NCBI GenBank assembly: GCA_049513055.1
Contig: JBEKWN010000017.1
Span: 1 to 59,538, forward strand
Direction of reading: 5' to 3'
DNA: 59,538 nt
Source of the DNA: UBA1163 sp049513055
GTDB lineage: Bacteria > Desulfobacterota > BSN033 > UBA1163
The notes below the pieces were generated by a model. That model had not been told where the DNA came from. It saw only the letters and a program-made list of their open reading frames with translations, and did not search any database. The position numbers and the translations under genes were made by a program. Shown here one piece after another: positions 1 to 7,348 of the stretch. Position 1 is the first letter of the stretch. Each line of letters starts with the position of its first letter.

Positions 1-359
1 TTAGAGATACCAGACAACGGCATGTCAAGTATAGCCACTCTGCAACCAGCTCGGCTAAGATGATTCCAAAACGGGTCACGTTTTATGAAATCTCCAGGGC
101 GGATGTGATCGAACTCATAGGAACCGGACTTGAGTTGGATTAGACTATGGATGCCATGATGGGCAGGCGTCACGCCAGTGTAAAATGATGGCCAGGTGGA
201 GCCCTCGTAGAACCCCTCTAAGCTCATTGTGTCACCAACCAATCCACGAGCAAGCAGAGATCGAAAAGTCGGTAATGTGCCGTCAGCAGCCCAGGACTTT
301 ATCAAAAACTTGTCACCAGCATCCACTGCAAGAAGGAGAACTTTAGTCGGGGAAGACAT
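1..359 (-). CDS. Type I phosphodiesterase/nucleotide pyrophosphatase family protein (partial, C-terminus off window)
   Basis: This is the N-terminal 119 residues of an alkaline-phosphatase-superfamily enzyme; the gene runs off the left edge. It opens MSSPTKVLLLAVDAGD, where VDAGD is the first metal-binding Asp motif. It continues with GTLPTFRSLLARG and STWPSFYTGVTPAHHGIH, the region that carries the Thr/Ser nucleophile in this family. Members cleave phosphodiester or pyrophosphate bonds, or act as phosphoglycerol or phosphoethanolamine transferases. The ATG lies 27 bases after the radical SAM gene, so the two are probably co-transcribed. In a glycan locus it could transfer or remove a phospho-substituent, which is inference. 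The substrate cannot be read from this fragment. Confidence 0.75.
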   Translation of the reverse strand, partial: MSSPTKVLLLAVDAGDKFLIKSWAADGTLPTFRSLLARGLVGDTMSLEGFYEGSTWPSFYTGVTPAHHGIHSLIQLKSGSYEFDHIRPGDFIKRDPFWNHLSRAGCRVAILDMPLSGIS

Positions 360-386
360 AATATATCTCATATGTTAGTACAGCTA

Positions 387-1508
387 TCAAAACGCATACA
401 TCCAACTGCATCGCTTGCATCCGGCAAAATATTTCTGCTTGAATAGAACCGCTCGGAACTGACGTGCTTTGTCATTATTCCACATATTCTCAAACTTTTC
501 ATTCCGTACGTTACCAAGAACGAAGTCGTCTATCCATTCATCTGGACAGAATTTAACATCACCGTTTGGTTTTACAACCGCAACCAAGAAAGGAGCAATA
601 CACCTATCTTTAATGCAACCATCCTCCGAATAATATTTTAATATATCCTTGTAGGCTAAATCTGGAAAAGACGTAACCTTTGACCAGTTTGTCAAAGAGG
701 AAATTTCATTGGCAAGTGATGTAGCATCAAGTACCTGAGAGCCTGGGATTAAATGACTCTTAGCGCCTGCCGCCATACATCCTAACAATTGCTTTATTGC
801 AGACTGATGGGCAGACAGTTCTCCATTTGTGATATACCATAGGTGATGGATTCGGTAACTATCAACCCCATCATTTGTTGCGTCTTTTAATGCATTTATT
901 ATCTCCTCCAAATGACCTGGAACGTGGGCAGTTATCGTAATATTGACAGAGATTTTTGGTTTAATGCTGCCTCTCTTTTTCTTGAATTCTGAAAGCTCTT
1001 TGATGGCTAAGGTTACCTTCTTGAAGCCCCCTTCTCCCCTTATATTATCATGCAGTTTTTCTTGACCATCTACCGAAAAAGTGATATGGTCAACCTTAAG
1101 TGTAACGAGGATTTCAATTTTCCCATGGTCTAATAGAGTCCCGTTTGTAGCACATTCCACAATAAAACCTTGACTCTTGATATATTCTAAGATTATAAAC
1201 AAATCTTGTCTTAGGAATGGTTCGGATCCACCAAGGTATATATTAGGCTTATATTTGGATAATTGGTCTACTAAACTAAACACCTCATGAGTGGATAGTT
1301 CTGAACCCTGATATCTATCGCCAATGCCACGTTCCCCATAAAACCAGCACATTTTGCATCGGAGGTTACATCTGTTGGTCAGTTCAATATCGACTACTTT
1401 TGGTTCATTACAATGAAAGCGTGAAAGAACGTATGGAGACAGTCTGACCAAAGGCTGACGTTTATGAAATTCTATAGCCTTTTGGAAAAAAGATTTTTGT
1501 CCACTCAT
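387..1508 (-). CDS. Radical SAM protein with SPASM-type C-terminal domain
   Basis: A 373-residue radical SAM enzyme. The [4Fe-4S] motif C-x3-C-x2-C is in TNRCNLRCKMCWF (Cys47, Cys51, Cys54), followed by a TIM-barrel-like region with LGGSEPFLR and FSVDGQEKLHDNIRG. The C-terminus has SPASM-like cysteines (CIKDRCIAPF, VKFCPDE, and a final CKRCSW), which probably bind auxiliary clusters. Members activate S-adenosylmethionine for radical chemistry, and relatives in surface-glycan clusters act on sugars or small metabolites. It follows the DegT aminotransferase by 29 bases in the same direction. The substrate is unknown; a role in modifying the amino sugar made by the neighbours is inference. Confidence 0.85.
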   Translation of the reverse strand: MSGQKSFFQKAIEFHKRQPLVRLSPYVLSRFHCNEPKVVDIELTNRCNLRCKMCWFYGERGIGDRYQGSELSTHEVFSLVDQLSKYKPNIYLGGSEPFLRQDLFIILEYIKSQGFIVECATNGTLLDHGKIEILVTLKVDHITFSVDGQEKLHDNIRGEGGFKKVTLAIKELSEFKKKRGSIKPKISVNITITAHVPGHLEEIINALKDATNDGVDSYRIHHLWYITNGELSAHQSAIKQLLGCMAAGAKSHLIPGSQVLDATSLANEISSLTNWSKVTSFPDLAYKDILKYYSEDGCIKDRCIAPFLVAVVKPNGDVKFCPDEWIDDFVLGNVRNEKFENMWNNDKARQFRAVLFKQKYFAGCKRCSWMYAF

Positions 1509-1537
1509 GCTGTGGTTTCTAAAAAGTATTAACAGTG

Positions 1538-2773
1538 TTAGTTAGCTTTAGTGCGTCCCCTTTTGGTCATTCTATATTCAAATTTTCGCCTCACTTCAGC
1601 ACCACGAGTAACCACTAAGCGAATAATTTGGCAGATATTAATTATATCTGAGAGTCCAATAGCAGTGCCCGTTGGCAATGTTAACACCCGTTTTGCCAAT
1701 CTCTCCGTCTCGGATAACTTCAACCCGCAATTAATGGCATCTTGCCGATAAGGCATCATGTTATGGCAACCTGGGTAATAATAACGCCTAGCCAAGACAT
1801 TCTCAGCATGCAGGATCTCAATAAATTGATCACGGCTAACCTTGGTAAGGTTTTCATCAATCTCCAATACGATATATTGGTAATTACACTTTTCGGCCTC
1901 GTTATATTGCAGAAGTTGAACTCCGGGAATGCCCTCCAATTCATGCTGATATTGCTTATAATTACGATAATTAGTTGAAATAAATTCATCTAAGCTTTCG
2001 AGCCCGGTCAAGCCCATTGCTGCTGCCACCTCACTCATTTTGGCGTTGATCCCTATGCTGATAACATTATCATATCCTGAAAAGCCAAAATTTCTCATGA
2101 GACGAATTTTGCTTGCCAAATCCTCATTGTTGGTAACTACGGCGCCACCCTCAAACGTATTGAAAAATTTAGTAGCATGGAAACTGAAAATCTCAGCATC
2201 TCCAAAATTGCCTATCATGCGTCCTTGATAAGAGCAGCCAAAAGCATGGGCTGCATCAAAGAGTAATTTGAGTTTATGCCTTTGGGCAATGGCTGTTAAA
2301 CTCTCCACATCACAAGGGCGGCCCCACAGGTGGACTCCTATGATCCCCGCGGTGCGAGCAGTAATCAACGCTTCTATTTGACCTGCATCAATATTGTGAG
2401 TACGAGGGTTTACGTCACAAAAAATAGGCGTGATGCCTTGCCATTGAAGTGCATGCGCGGTCGCGACAAAAGTAAAAGAAGGGATAATGACCTCCCCTGT
2501 GAGCTCAGCGGCACGAATGGCGATTTCCAGAGCTAATGTACCATTACACGTGGCAATACAATGCCTGGTTCCTAATAGTTCGGTAATTTTTGCCTCAAAC
2601 TCAGACACATAGAGGCCATTGTTCGTGAGGCATCTCCTGTCCATCATATCGCTTATGCGTGATAATAAGCGACTCCGATTACCTATATTCGGACATCCCA
2701 CGTGCAGTTTGTGCTGGAAGACAGGGGTCCCTCCAAAAATGGACAATTTATTTAATTTATTCATGTTATACAT
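1538..2773 (-). CDS. DegT/DnrJ/EryC1/StrS-family PLP-dependent sugar aminotransferase
   Basis: A 411-residue fold-type-I aminotransferase. The PLP lysine is Lys202 in FHATKFFNTFEGG, with the cofactor Asp in LLFDAAHAFGC near residue 173 and the family pattern TNNGLYVSEFE near residue 51. Such enzymes use glutamate to aminate keto-sugar nucleotides, giving amino sugars for surface glycans. The basic tail after residue 395 is slightly longer than usual. An ATG at 2764 is an alternative start, and neither has a clear Shine-Dalgarno site. Its product would be a natural acceptor for the NeuD-like acyltransferase just upstream. A second, decayed aminotransferase tail of the same family lies at 5367-5516. 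Confidence 0.9.
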   Translation of the reverse strand: MYNMNKLNKLSIFGGTPVFQHKLHVGCPNIGNRSRLLSRISDMMDRRCLTNNGLYVSEFEAKITELLGTRHCIATCNGTLALEIAIRAAELTGEVIIPSFTFVATAHALQWQGITPIFCDVNPRTHNIDAGQIEALITARTAGIIGVHLWGRPCDVESLTAIAQRHKLKLLFDAAHAFGCSYQGRMIGNFGDAEIFSFHATKFFNTFEGGAVVTNNEDLASKIRLMRNFGFSGYDNVISIGINAKMSEVAAAMGLTGLESLDEFISTNYRNYKQYQHELEGIPGVQLLQYNEAEKCNYQYIVLEIDENLTKVSRDQFIEILHAENVLARRYYYPGCHNMMPYRQDAINCGLKLSETERLAKRVLTLPTGTAIGLSDIINICQIIRLVVTRGAEVRRKFEYRMTKRGRTKAN

Positions 2774-2934
2774 TTCATAAAAGCTTTAATCTGGCGAATC
2801 ATTCCCCTCTGAACAAAGTTAATGGCTGACTCCGTTAGTTTTTCTATTTTCTTTTCATTCCTTTTTGAAACACACTTTTAATAGATGCCTCATCAAAAGG
2901 AATCTGATTAGCCAGGCGATGATCACAAGATCAC

Positions 2935-3582
2935 TTATTTCATTTCCTTGACCACCCGTGCAGGTACACCAAAAACCCGAACAAAATTTGGTATGTCTTT
3001 GGTGACTACGGCACCAGCACCCACAATGCTATTACTGCCAACCGAAATGCCATCTGTAATAATAGCACCCATACCGATATAAGAGGAATCCCCTATTTTC
3101 GATCTCCCAGCGATATTTGCTCCCGGAGAGATGGTCACATAATCACCAATTTCCACATGATGCCCAATCAAAGAGCCTCGATTGAGAATGACGTGAGATC
3201 CGATTCTTATAGCGGCTGCAACAACAGCTCCTGGACTTATGATCGTGCCTTGACCGAGCGTAGCAGTCGAAGAAACTTGTGCCCCGGGATGTATCATTGT
3301 TACGAAAGTTATACCCAAAGAGAGTGCCTGTTGAATGAATCCCTTGCGCTTGGGCGTTCCAACCGCACATACACCCTTGCAGTGGTCCTTTAACTGGGAA
3401 ACATCGTCGATCCAAATTACCGGGAGATCCAACAAGGTTTCATGACATTTCTCACGATGAATCCCTTCGACAAAGCCTATAAGTTCGTATTCCTCAATCT
3501 TAGAAACATAGTCAGCAACTTCCTGAGCAAATAAACCTGCTCCAAGAATAACTAATTTTTGTTTCTTATTCTTCTCGGCCAT
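2935..3582 (-). CDS. NeuD/PglD-family sugar O- or N-acyltransferase
   Basis: A 215-residue protein with the two-part architecture of PglD/NeuD. An N-terminal Rossmann-like nucleotide-sugar-binding domain begins LVILGAGLFAQEVADYV (residues 10-26). A left-handed beta-helix of hexapeptide repeats follows from about residue 97 to 205. His141 in LIGHHVEIGDY aligns with the catalytic His of PglD. The family moves an acyl group from acyl-CoA to an amino or hydroxyl group of a sugar. The gene lies between the BKACE enzyme (32 bases upstream) and the aminotransferase, so it probably acylates the amino sugar made locally. The acyl donor may come from the BKACE enzyme, which is inference. Confidence 0.88.
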   Translation of the reverse strand: MAEKNKKQKLVILGAGLFAQEVADYVSKIEEYELIGFVEGIHREKCHETLLDLPVIWIDDVSQLKDHCKGVCAVGTPKRKGFIQQALSLGITFVTMIHPGAQVSSTATLGQGTIISPGAVVAAAIRIGSHVILNRGSLIGHHVEIGDYVTISPGANIAGRSKIGDSSYIGMGAIITDGISVGSNSIVGAGAVVTKDIPNFVRVFGVPARVVKEMK

Positions 3583-3614
3583 TGAAAATATTATCCGCTA
3601 ACATCTCGTGTAAT

Positions 3615-4451
3615 TTACAATTTCAATAAATCTCGGGCCTCTTTAGGACTAAAAGGTTCCCGGCCCATAGCCTTGGCGATGGAAACTATTCTCTCAACGA
3701 GGTCCCGATTAGTAGTAAGCCTTGTTCTCTCCGTATCATACCAAATATTATCTTCAAGACCGACCCGGACTCCCCCACCCGCCACTATAGCAAGAGCGTT
3801 CATATGAAGTTGATAATCACCCACTCCTCCAACAGACCAAATGGATCCTTCCGGTAATTCCTTAATCATCAAGCTTAGATGAAGCATATCAGCTTGGGCA
3901 CAAGCAATATTACCCAGAATCAGGTTAAAGTAGTAGGGAGGTTGGAGCAATCCTTTATGAATTAAATACCTGGCATAATTGATCATCCCTAGGTCAAAAG
4001 CTTCAAGTTCTGGCCTGATTCCTCTTTCGAGCATCTTTTTAGCAAGATCTTGAATCATTTGTGGGGAATTAATGCTAACCTGATTGTTGAAATTTAATGA
4101 ACTTAAAGTCAAACTGGCAAAATCAGGTTTTAGTTCCCCCGCAAGATTAAGGCAATCGGACCGCTTTTCAAATTCATGAAAATTTCTCCCTGAGGTTGAG
4201 ACGCACAAAATCAAGTCCTTCTCTTTTTTTCTTATCCCCCGAATGATTTCTCCATAAATTTCTTTCTTACAAGTCGGTCCACCCGTTGCAGGATCACGGG
4301 CATGGAGATGAACCATATTGATGCCAAGATCTACCACGTTTAGAACATCATTGATAATTTCATCCGGGGAGATCGGGACATACTGCGTCATTTCTTTAGT
4401 AGGAATCATTCCTGTTGGCGTAAAATTAAGGATGAATTTTTTATTGATCAT
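3615..4451 (-). CDS. BKACE-family beta-keto acid cleavage enzyme (DUF849)
   Basis: A 278-residue member of the family whose founding enzyme, Kce, cleaves 3-keto-5-aminohexanoate. The family is now known as beta-keto acid cleavage enzymes, which convert a beta-keto acid plus acetyl-CoA into acetoacetate plus a new acyl-CoA. Zinc ligands match Kce: His48 and His50 in VHLHARDP and Glu233 in VGLEDNIWY. CVSTSGR and PELEAFDLGMI are further family motifs. Length is normal. BKACE genes are usually catabolic, so a position inside a glycan operon, directly ahead of an acyltransferase, is unusual. It suggests supply of an uncommon acyl-CoA for sugar decoration; that role is inference. Confidence 0.85.
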   Translation of the reverse strand: MINKKFILNFTPTGMIPTKEMTQYVPISPDEIINDVLNVVDLGINMVHLHARDPATGGPTCKKEIYGEIIRGIRKKEKDLILCVSTSGRNFHEFEKRSDCLNLAGELKPDFASLTLSSLNFNNQVSINSPQMIQDLAKKMLERGIRPELEAFDLGMINYARYLIHKGLLQPPYYFNLILGNIACAQADMLHLSLMIKELPEGSIWSVGGVGDYQLHMNALAIVAGGGVRVGLEDNIWYDTERTRLTTNRDLVERIVSIAKAMGREPFSPKEARDLLKL

Positions 4452-4488
4452 AGTTGTGTTAGCGCAAAGAATTTACATAAATATGATG

Positions 4489-5370
4489 TTAAAGATGTCG
4501 GTAAATCTTGTACAACTTGGGGAAGCGGTCAATTAGCCCGTGTGTGATTTTATCCATGACCGCTTGTCTTGCATTTTGACGACGAATAGCGATACGCTCC
4601 TGAATCAGATGGTTGTATCGATAAGCCAAGAACTTATTTACCTTTTTATAAAAGCAGACGTCCGCTTTGGCGTGCTTAATAACTGTATAAGCTGAAGGAT
4701 GACCACCTTGGGACCATAGCCCTCTGCCGTGAATACGATACACACCCATCACCTCATCGATATATCCGATCGTGCCGTGCATGGCATTCAGGACATGTAA
4801 TGGCCAGTCGCTATAAGGGAGATTATCAAAAATACTTGGGAACTCAACAAAGAGACCATTACGAAACAGGGTTGAACAAGTGGGGATGAAGTTGTTGCAA
4901 AGCAGGTCCTCCATACCCAGGACGGGATTTAGCCTCTTTGCATGAAACGGATAGGGAGGATGCTCGTCCTCATGGATGATCATCACATTGTGAAAACAGA
5001 TCGCACATTCTGGATGTCCGTCCAGATAATCGGCTTGTTTCTGCAGCTTATACGGCGATGTCCAATAATCATCCCCATCAAGCAGGGCGATATACTGCCC
5101 CCGGCATGCCTTAAGAGTCTGCAAAAAATTATGTCTTCGGCCCATATTCCGTTCAGGTAAGAAAAGGCGGATTTTATCAGGATACTGCCTCTGATAATCC
5201 TTCACTCTCTGACGCGTGCGGTCGGTAGAGCAATCCTCTCCGATAATCAATTCGTAATCAAAGTTGACCTTTTGCATGAGGACGCCCTCAATGGCCTGGG
5301 TGATAAACGACTCATGATTGCAGGTGGAGGTTTTGATACTGATCTTAGGGATTTCCGTTGGTTGATTCAC
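4489..5370 (-). CDS. Family 2 glycosyltransferase (GT-A)
   Basis: A 293-residue cytosolic GT2 enzyme. It has the N-terminal sugar-nucleotide site (ISIKTSTCNHESFI, then ELIIGEDCSTDRTRQ) and the metal-binding motif LLDGDDYW near residue 100; no transmembrane segments are visible. It transfers a sugar from a nucleotide donor to a growing glycan; donor and acceptor are unknown. The start codon is GTG, and its last two bases are shared with the TGA that ends the aminotransferase remnant upstream (GTGA overlap). That arrangement implies the gene was translationally coupled to a once-intact aminotransferase. Confidence 0.87.
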   Translation of the reverse strand: MNQPTEIPKISIKTSTCNHESFITQAIEGVLMQKVNFDYELIIGEDCSTDRTRQRVKDYQRQYPDKIRLFLPERNMGRRHNFLQTLKACRGQYIALLDGDDYWTSPYKLQKQADYLDGHPECAICFHNVMIIHEDEHPPYPFHAKRLNPVLGMEDLLCNNFIPTCSTLFRNGLFVEFPSIFDNLPYSDWPLHVLNAMHGTIGYIDEVMGVYRIHGRGLWSQGGHPSAYTVIKHAKADVCFYKKVNKFLAYRYNHLIQERIAIRRQNARQAVMDKITHGLIDRFPKLYKIYRHL

Positions 5371-5516
5371 TGGTTATTGGAAATAGAAAGTTTCGGGTTA
5401 AGAGATAATCGCTCTTTTACAGCTCGCCCATGCCCGATGACAAAACAGATGACCTTACAAATCCGTTCGACATCCTTTTCCGGCACGACCGTTCCAGTCG
5501 GGAGATGAACCACCCG
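5367..5516 (-). pseudogene. Remnant: C-terminal tail of a DegT/StrS aminotransferase
   Basis: About 49 in-frame codons read RVVHLPTGTVVPEKDVERIC and continue KVICFVIGHGRAVKERL, ending at a TGA that overlaps the GTG of the next gene. The intact aminotransferase in this window ends RVLTLPTGTAIGLSDIINIC and continues QIIRLVV, a clear family match. An in-frame TGA lies immediately upstream of the match and no PLP domain precedes it, so only the last eighth of the gene survives. This looks like a deletion or recombination scar. Confidence 0.7.
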
Positions 5517-5660
5517 TCAGTGCTGCCCGAATTAAATGAAAGCTCACAGACATTCCTTCAATTCATCAGTTTTTTGGGCAAGATTTAGATAAAAATGATG
5601 TTATGTCAAATTTTGATGGGAAAACGTAAAGGATTTATTAAAAGAATTTTAAAGTAGATT

Positions 5661-6833
5661 TTAGCTATAAGTTTCAAAGACATATTCTTTAAGTTTTTCT
5701 GAAGCTTCTGGATAACTTGTTACACTGTTATACACAGGAGGCTTTATTTTATAGTCTCGGTAATCTTCTGGATCTCCCCCTGGTTCTCCGGCTTCTACTG
5801 CCTTGATGATATTATATAATTCTCTCGCCGTGATATAATGAAGGACGTAATTTTTTCCATCATTATATTTCGTCTCTAAATAGTTAAAAATCTCATTCAT
5901 TTCTTGCCCCAATACTGCCGTCCCATCCTCGGCCCCATGCATCGATGTTTTAATGATTGTCCATTCTCTTTTCCCTCTAATGTGAATTGCCGTTTTTACC
6001 CACAAATCGATTCTCTTTTTTGTGGTGGGGGGTGTTCCATTAATGGAGTCTCCCCAAGCTCTGAGTCCTGACAGTGTATTATTTTTGAGGAAAGGATGAG
6101 CAGGGCCTTGTATGATCATTAAATCTCCCAAATCTTTGCCTGACTTTCTTACGGTTATACCTCTATCATAAGATTTTGCCTTCTTAGGATCCCCTTGTGC
6201 GTAGTAGATTGAATTTATCTGAATGGGGTTTGCTTCATTGAGAGATGGAAATGTAAAGTCAGCATAGCACCCAGTTTCTTTAAGTATCTGTATTTCGTTA
6301 TTGACTCCGCAATATTTCCCGTTGCGGGAATTATCCAATGCCCAGTCTCCATGAATAAATCCATATTTCCGATGCCCATTTTCAGTACCGAAAATTCCAA
6401 ATGAAGAATATTCTTCTAAACATTGAATGATTGTCCTTTTTAGATTTTCTGCACTATCGGGCTTCGTTTTTCCATGGTGCAGATGCAATTCTATCTCCCC
6501 ATATCCACCTGCGCACAATGAAATCAAATCCCTTAAATTATTATTTCGGTGATAATGGGGAGGGAAAAACCACGTTCTTTTAGGAATATTGCCAGCATAA
6601 TCTTTATGATTTTTCACCAATTTTGGATACTCGGACAGCAAAGTTTGAACTCTCTCTTTTTCAACAACAGATGTTACATTGCCTGTTCCAGGCTCGAAGT
6701 GATCAACCATACAAAATAATATATGAAGGGGCTTAGGTTTTTTTCTTATCAGATTAAAAAAACACGAGGGTAACCATTTCAAAAGTACTAAAAGTAAGAA
6801 ATATATTTTCCAAGAATATTCATTAACTCGCAT
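5661..6833 (-). CDS. Putative polysaccharide deacetylase-like protein (DHFEP motif), uncertain
   Basis: A 390-residue protein I cannot assign to a named family. An N-terminal hydrophobic segment (about residues 10-28) probably anchors it in the membrane. Then come FCMVDHFEPGTG (44-48 = DHFEP), ELHLHHG (115-121), FIHGDWALDNSRNG (about 159-172) and ILKETGCYADFTFPS (about 183-197). Asp and His motifs of this sort, with ADFTFPS, resemble carbohydrate-esterase family 4 deacetylases or family 57-like glycosidases. The spacing is not classic for either. The gene sits 42 bases after the rhodanese stop and close to the heparinase-like lyase, which fits periplasmic glycan processing. Confidence 0.55.
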   Translation of the reverse strand: MRVNEYSWKIYFLLLVLLKWLPSCFFNLIRKKPKPLHILFCMVDHFEPGTGNVTSVVEKERVQTLLSEYPKLVKNHKDYAGNIPKRTWFFPPHYHRNNNLRDLISLCAGGYGEIELHLHHGKTKPDSAENLKRTIIQCLEEYSSFGIFGTENGHRKYGFIHGDWALDNSRNGKYCGVNNEIQILKETGCYADFTFPSLNEANPIQINSIYYAQGDPKKAKSYDRGITVRKSGKDLGDLMIIQGPAHPFLKNNTLSGLRAWGDSINGTPPTTKKRIDLWVKTAIHIRGKREWTIIKTSMHGAEDGTAVLGQEMNEIFNYLETKYNDGKNYVLHYITARELYNIIKAVEAGEPGGDPEDYRDYKIKPPVYNSVTSYPEASEKLKEYVFETYS

Positions 6834-6875
6834 ATTTTTGCCGAGGATACGAACCTAACTCCATAAAATAGTTAA

Positions 6876-7313
6876 CTAATTATTTGGGTACCACATCTTA
6901 AAGCCAGCCCGGATCAACATATCAAGGCCGCCAACAACAACCCTTACATTTTGATAACCTTGTTCCCAGAAATGAGCTGCCGCCCCGGCGCTCATATACT
7001 CTCCCTCTCATGCACAGTAAAATGCAATGATCATGTTAGTTGGAAGCTTAATATTACTTGACTGAACTTCCCCATTGGGAAGAGAGAAGGATCCTACGAT
7101 ATGCCCGCGTGCGTAAGTGCCGCGTTCATGAGCATTTGCCAGGATCAATTTACCCTGGTCATACAGTGCCTTTGCCTCAAAAGCAGTAATCCTGGGTACC
7201 TCAGGATGTTCATGGATAGAGGGTTTGAGGGGCTGGTAATTTTGCTGTCCATAAGCGACCACTACACCAATCAGCAATATGGAGATAATAATGACGAAAA
7301 ATTTGAATTTCAT
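6876..7313 (-). CDS. Rhodanese-domain protein with in-frame UGA, probable selenoprotein
   Basis: Read through one TGA (7008-7010), this is 145 residues: a signal peptide (MKFKFFVIIISILLIGVVVA), then a single rhodanese domain. The domain has ITAFEAKALYDQGKLIL, HERGTYARGHIVGSFSLP, the active-site strand IIAFYCA, UGA, then EGEYMSAGAAAHFWEQGYQN and VRVVVGGLD. Homology continues in frame past the UGA to a TAG. The UGA codon (residue 102) sits where related rhodaneses read YCAC. A SECIS-like hairpin follows it at the expected distance. ATG 7313 has a strong AGGGGG ribosome site, unlike the GTG at 7352. Without Sec insertion the protein would stop at FYCA and lose half its domain. A nonsense mutation is the alternative. 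Confidence 0.75.
6972..6995 (-). promoter_or_regulatory. Candidate bacterial SECIS hairpin after UGA codon
   Basis: On the coding strand the arms AUGAGCGCC and GGC-A-GCUCAU pair as nine base pairs with one bulged A and a five-base loop GGGGC. The loop starts 22 bases after the UGA. Bacterial SECIS elements are known to lie just downstream of the Sec codon, with a G at the start of a small apical loop, so position and shape fit. The lower stem is short and no covariation can be judged from one sequence. Confidence 0.6.
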
Positions 7314-7348
7314 AGGCCTACCCCCTATTTCATTTATGTTTAGTGATA

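Noticed and set aside
7008..7010. The TGA as a normal stop of a short rhodanese-like protein
   Set aside because: Stopping there would remove the second half of the domain, and the homology continues in frame; a nonsense mutation remains possible and is stated in the feature.
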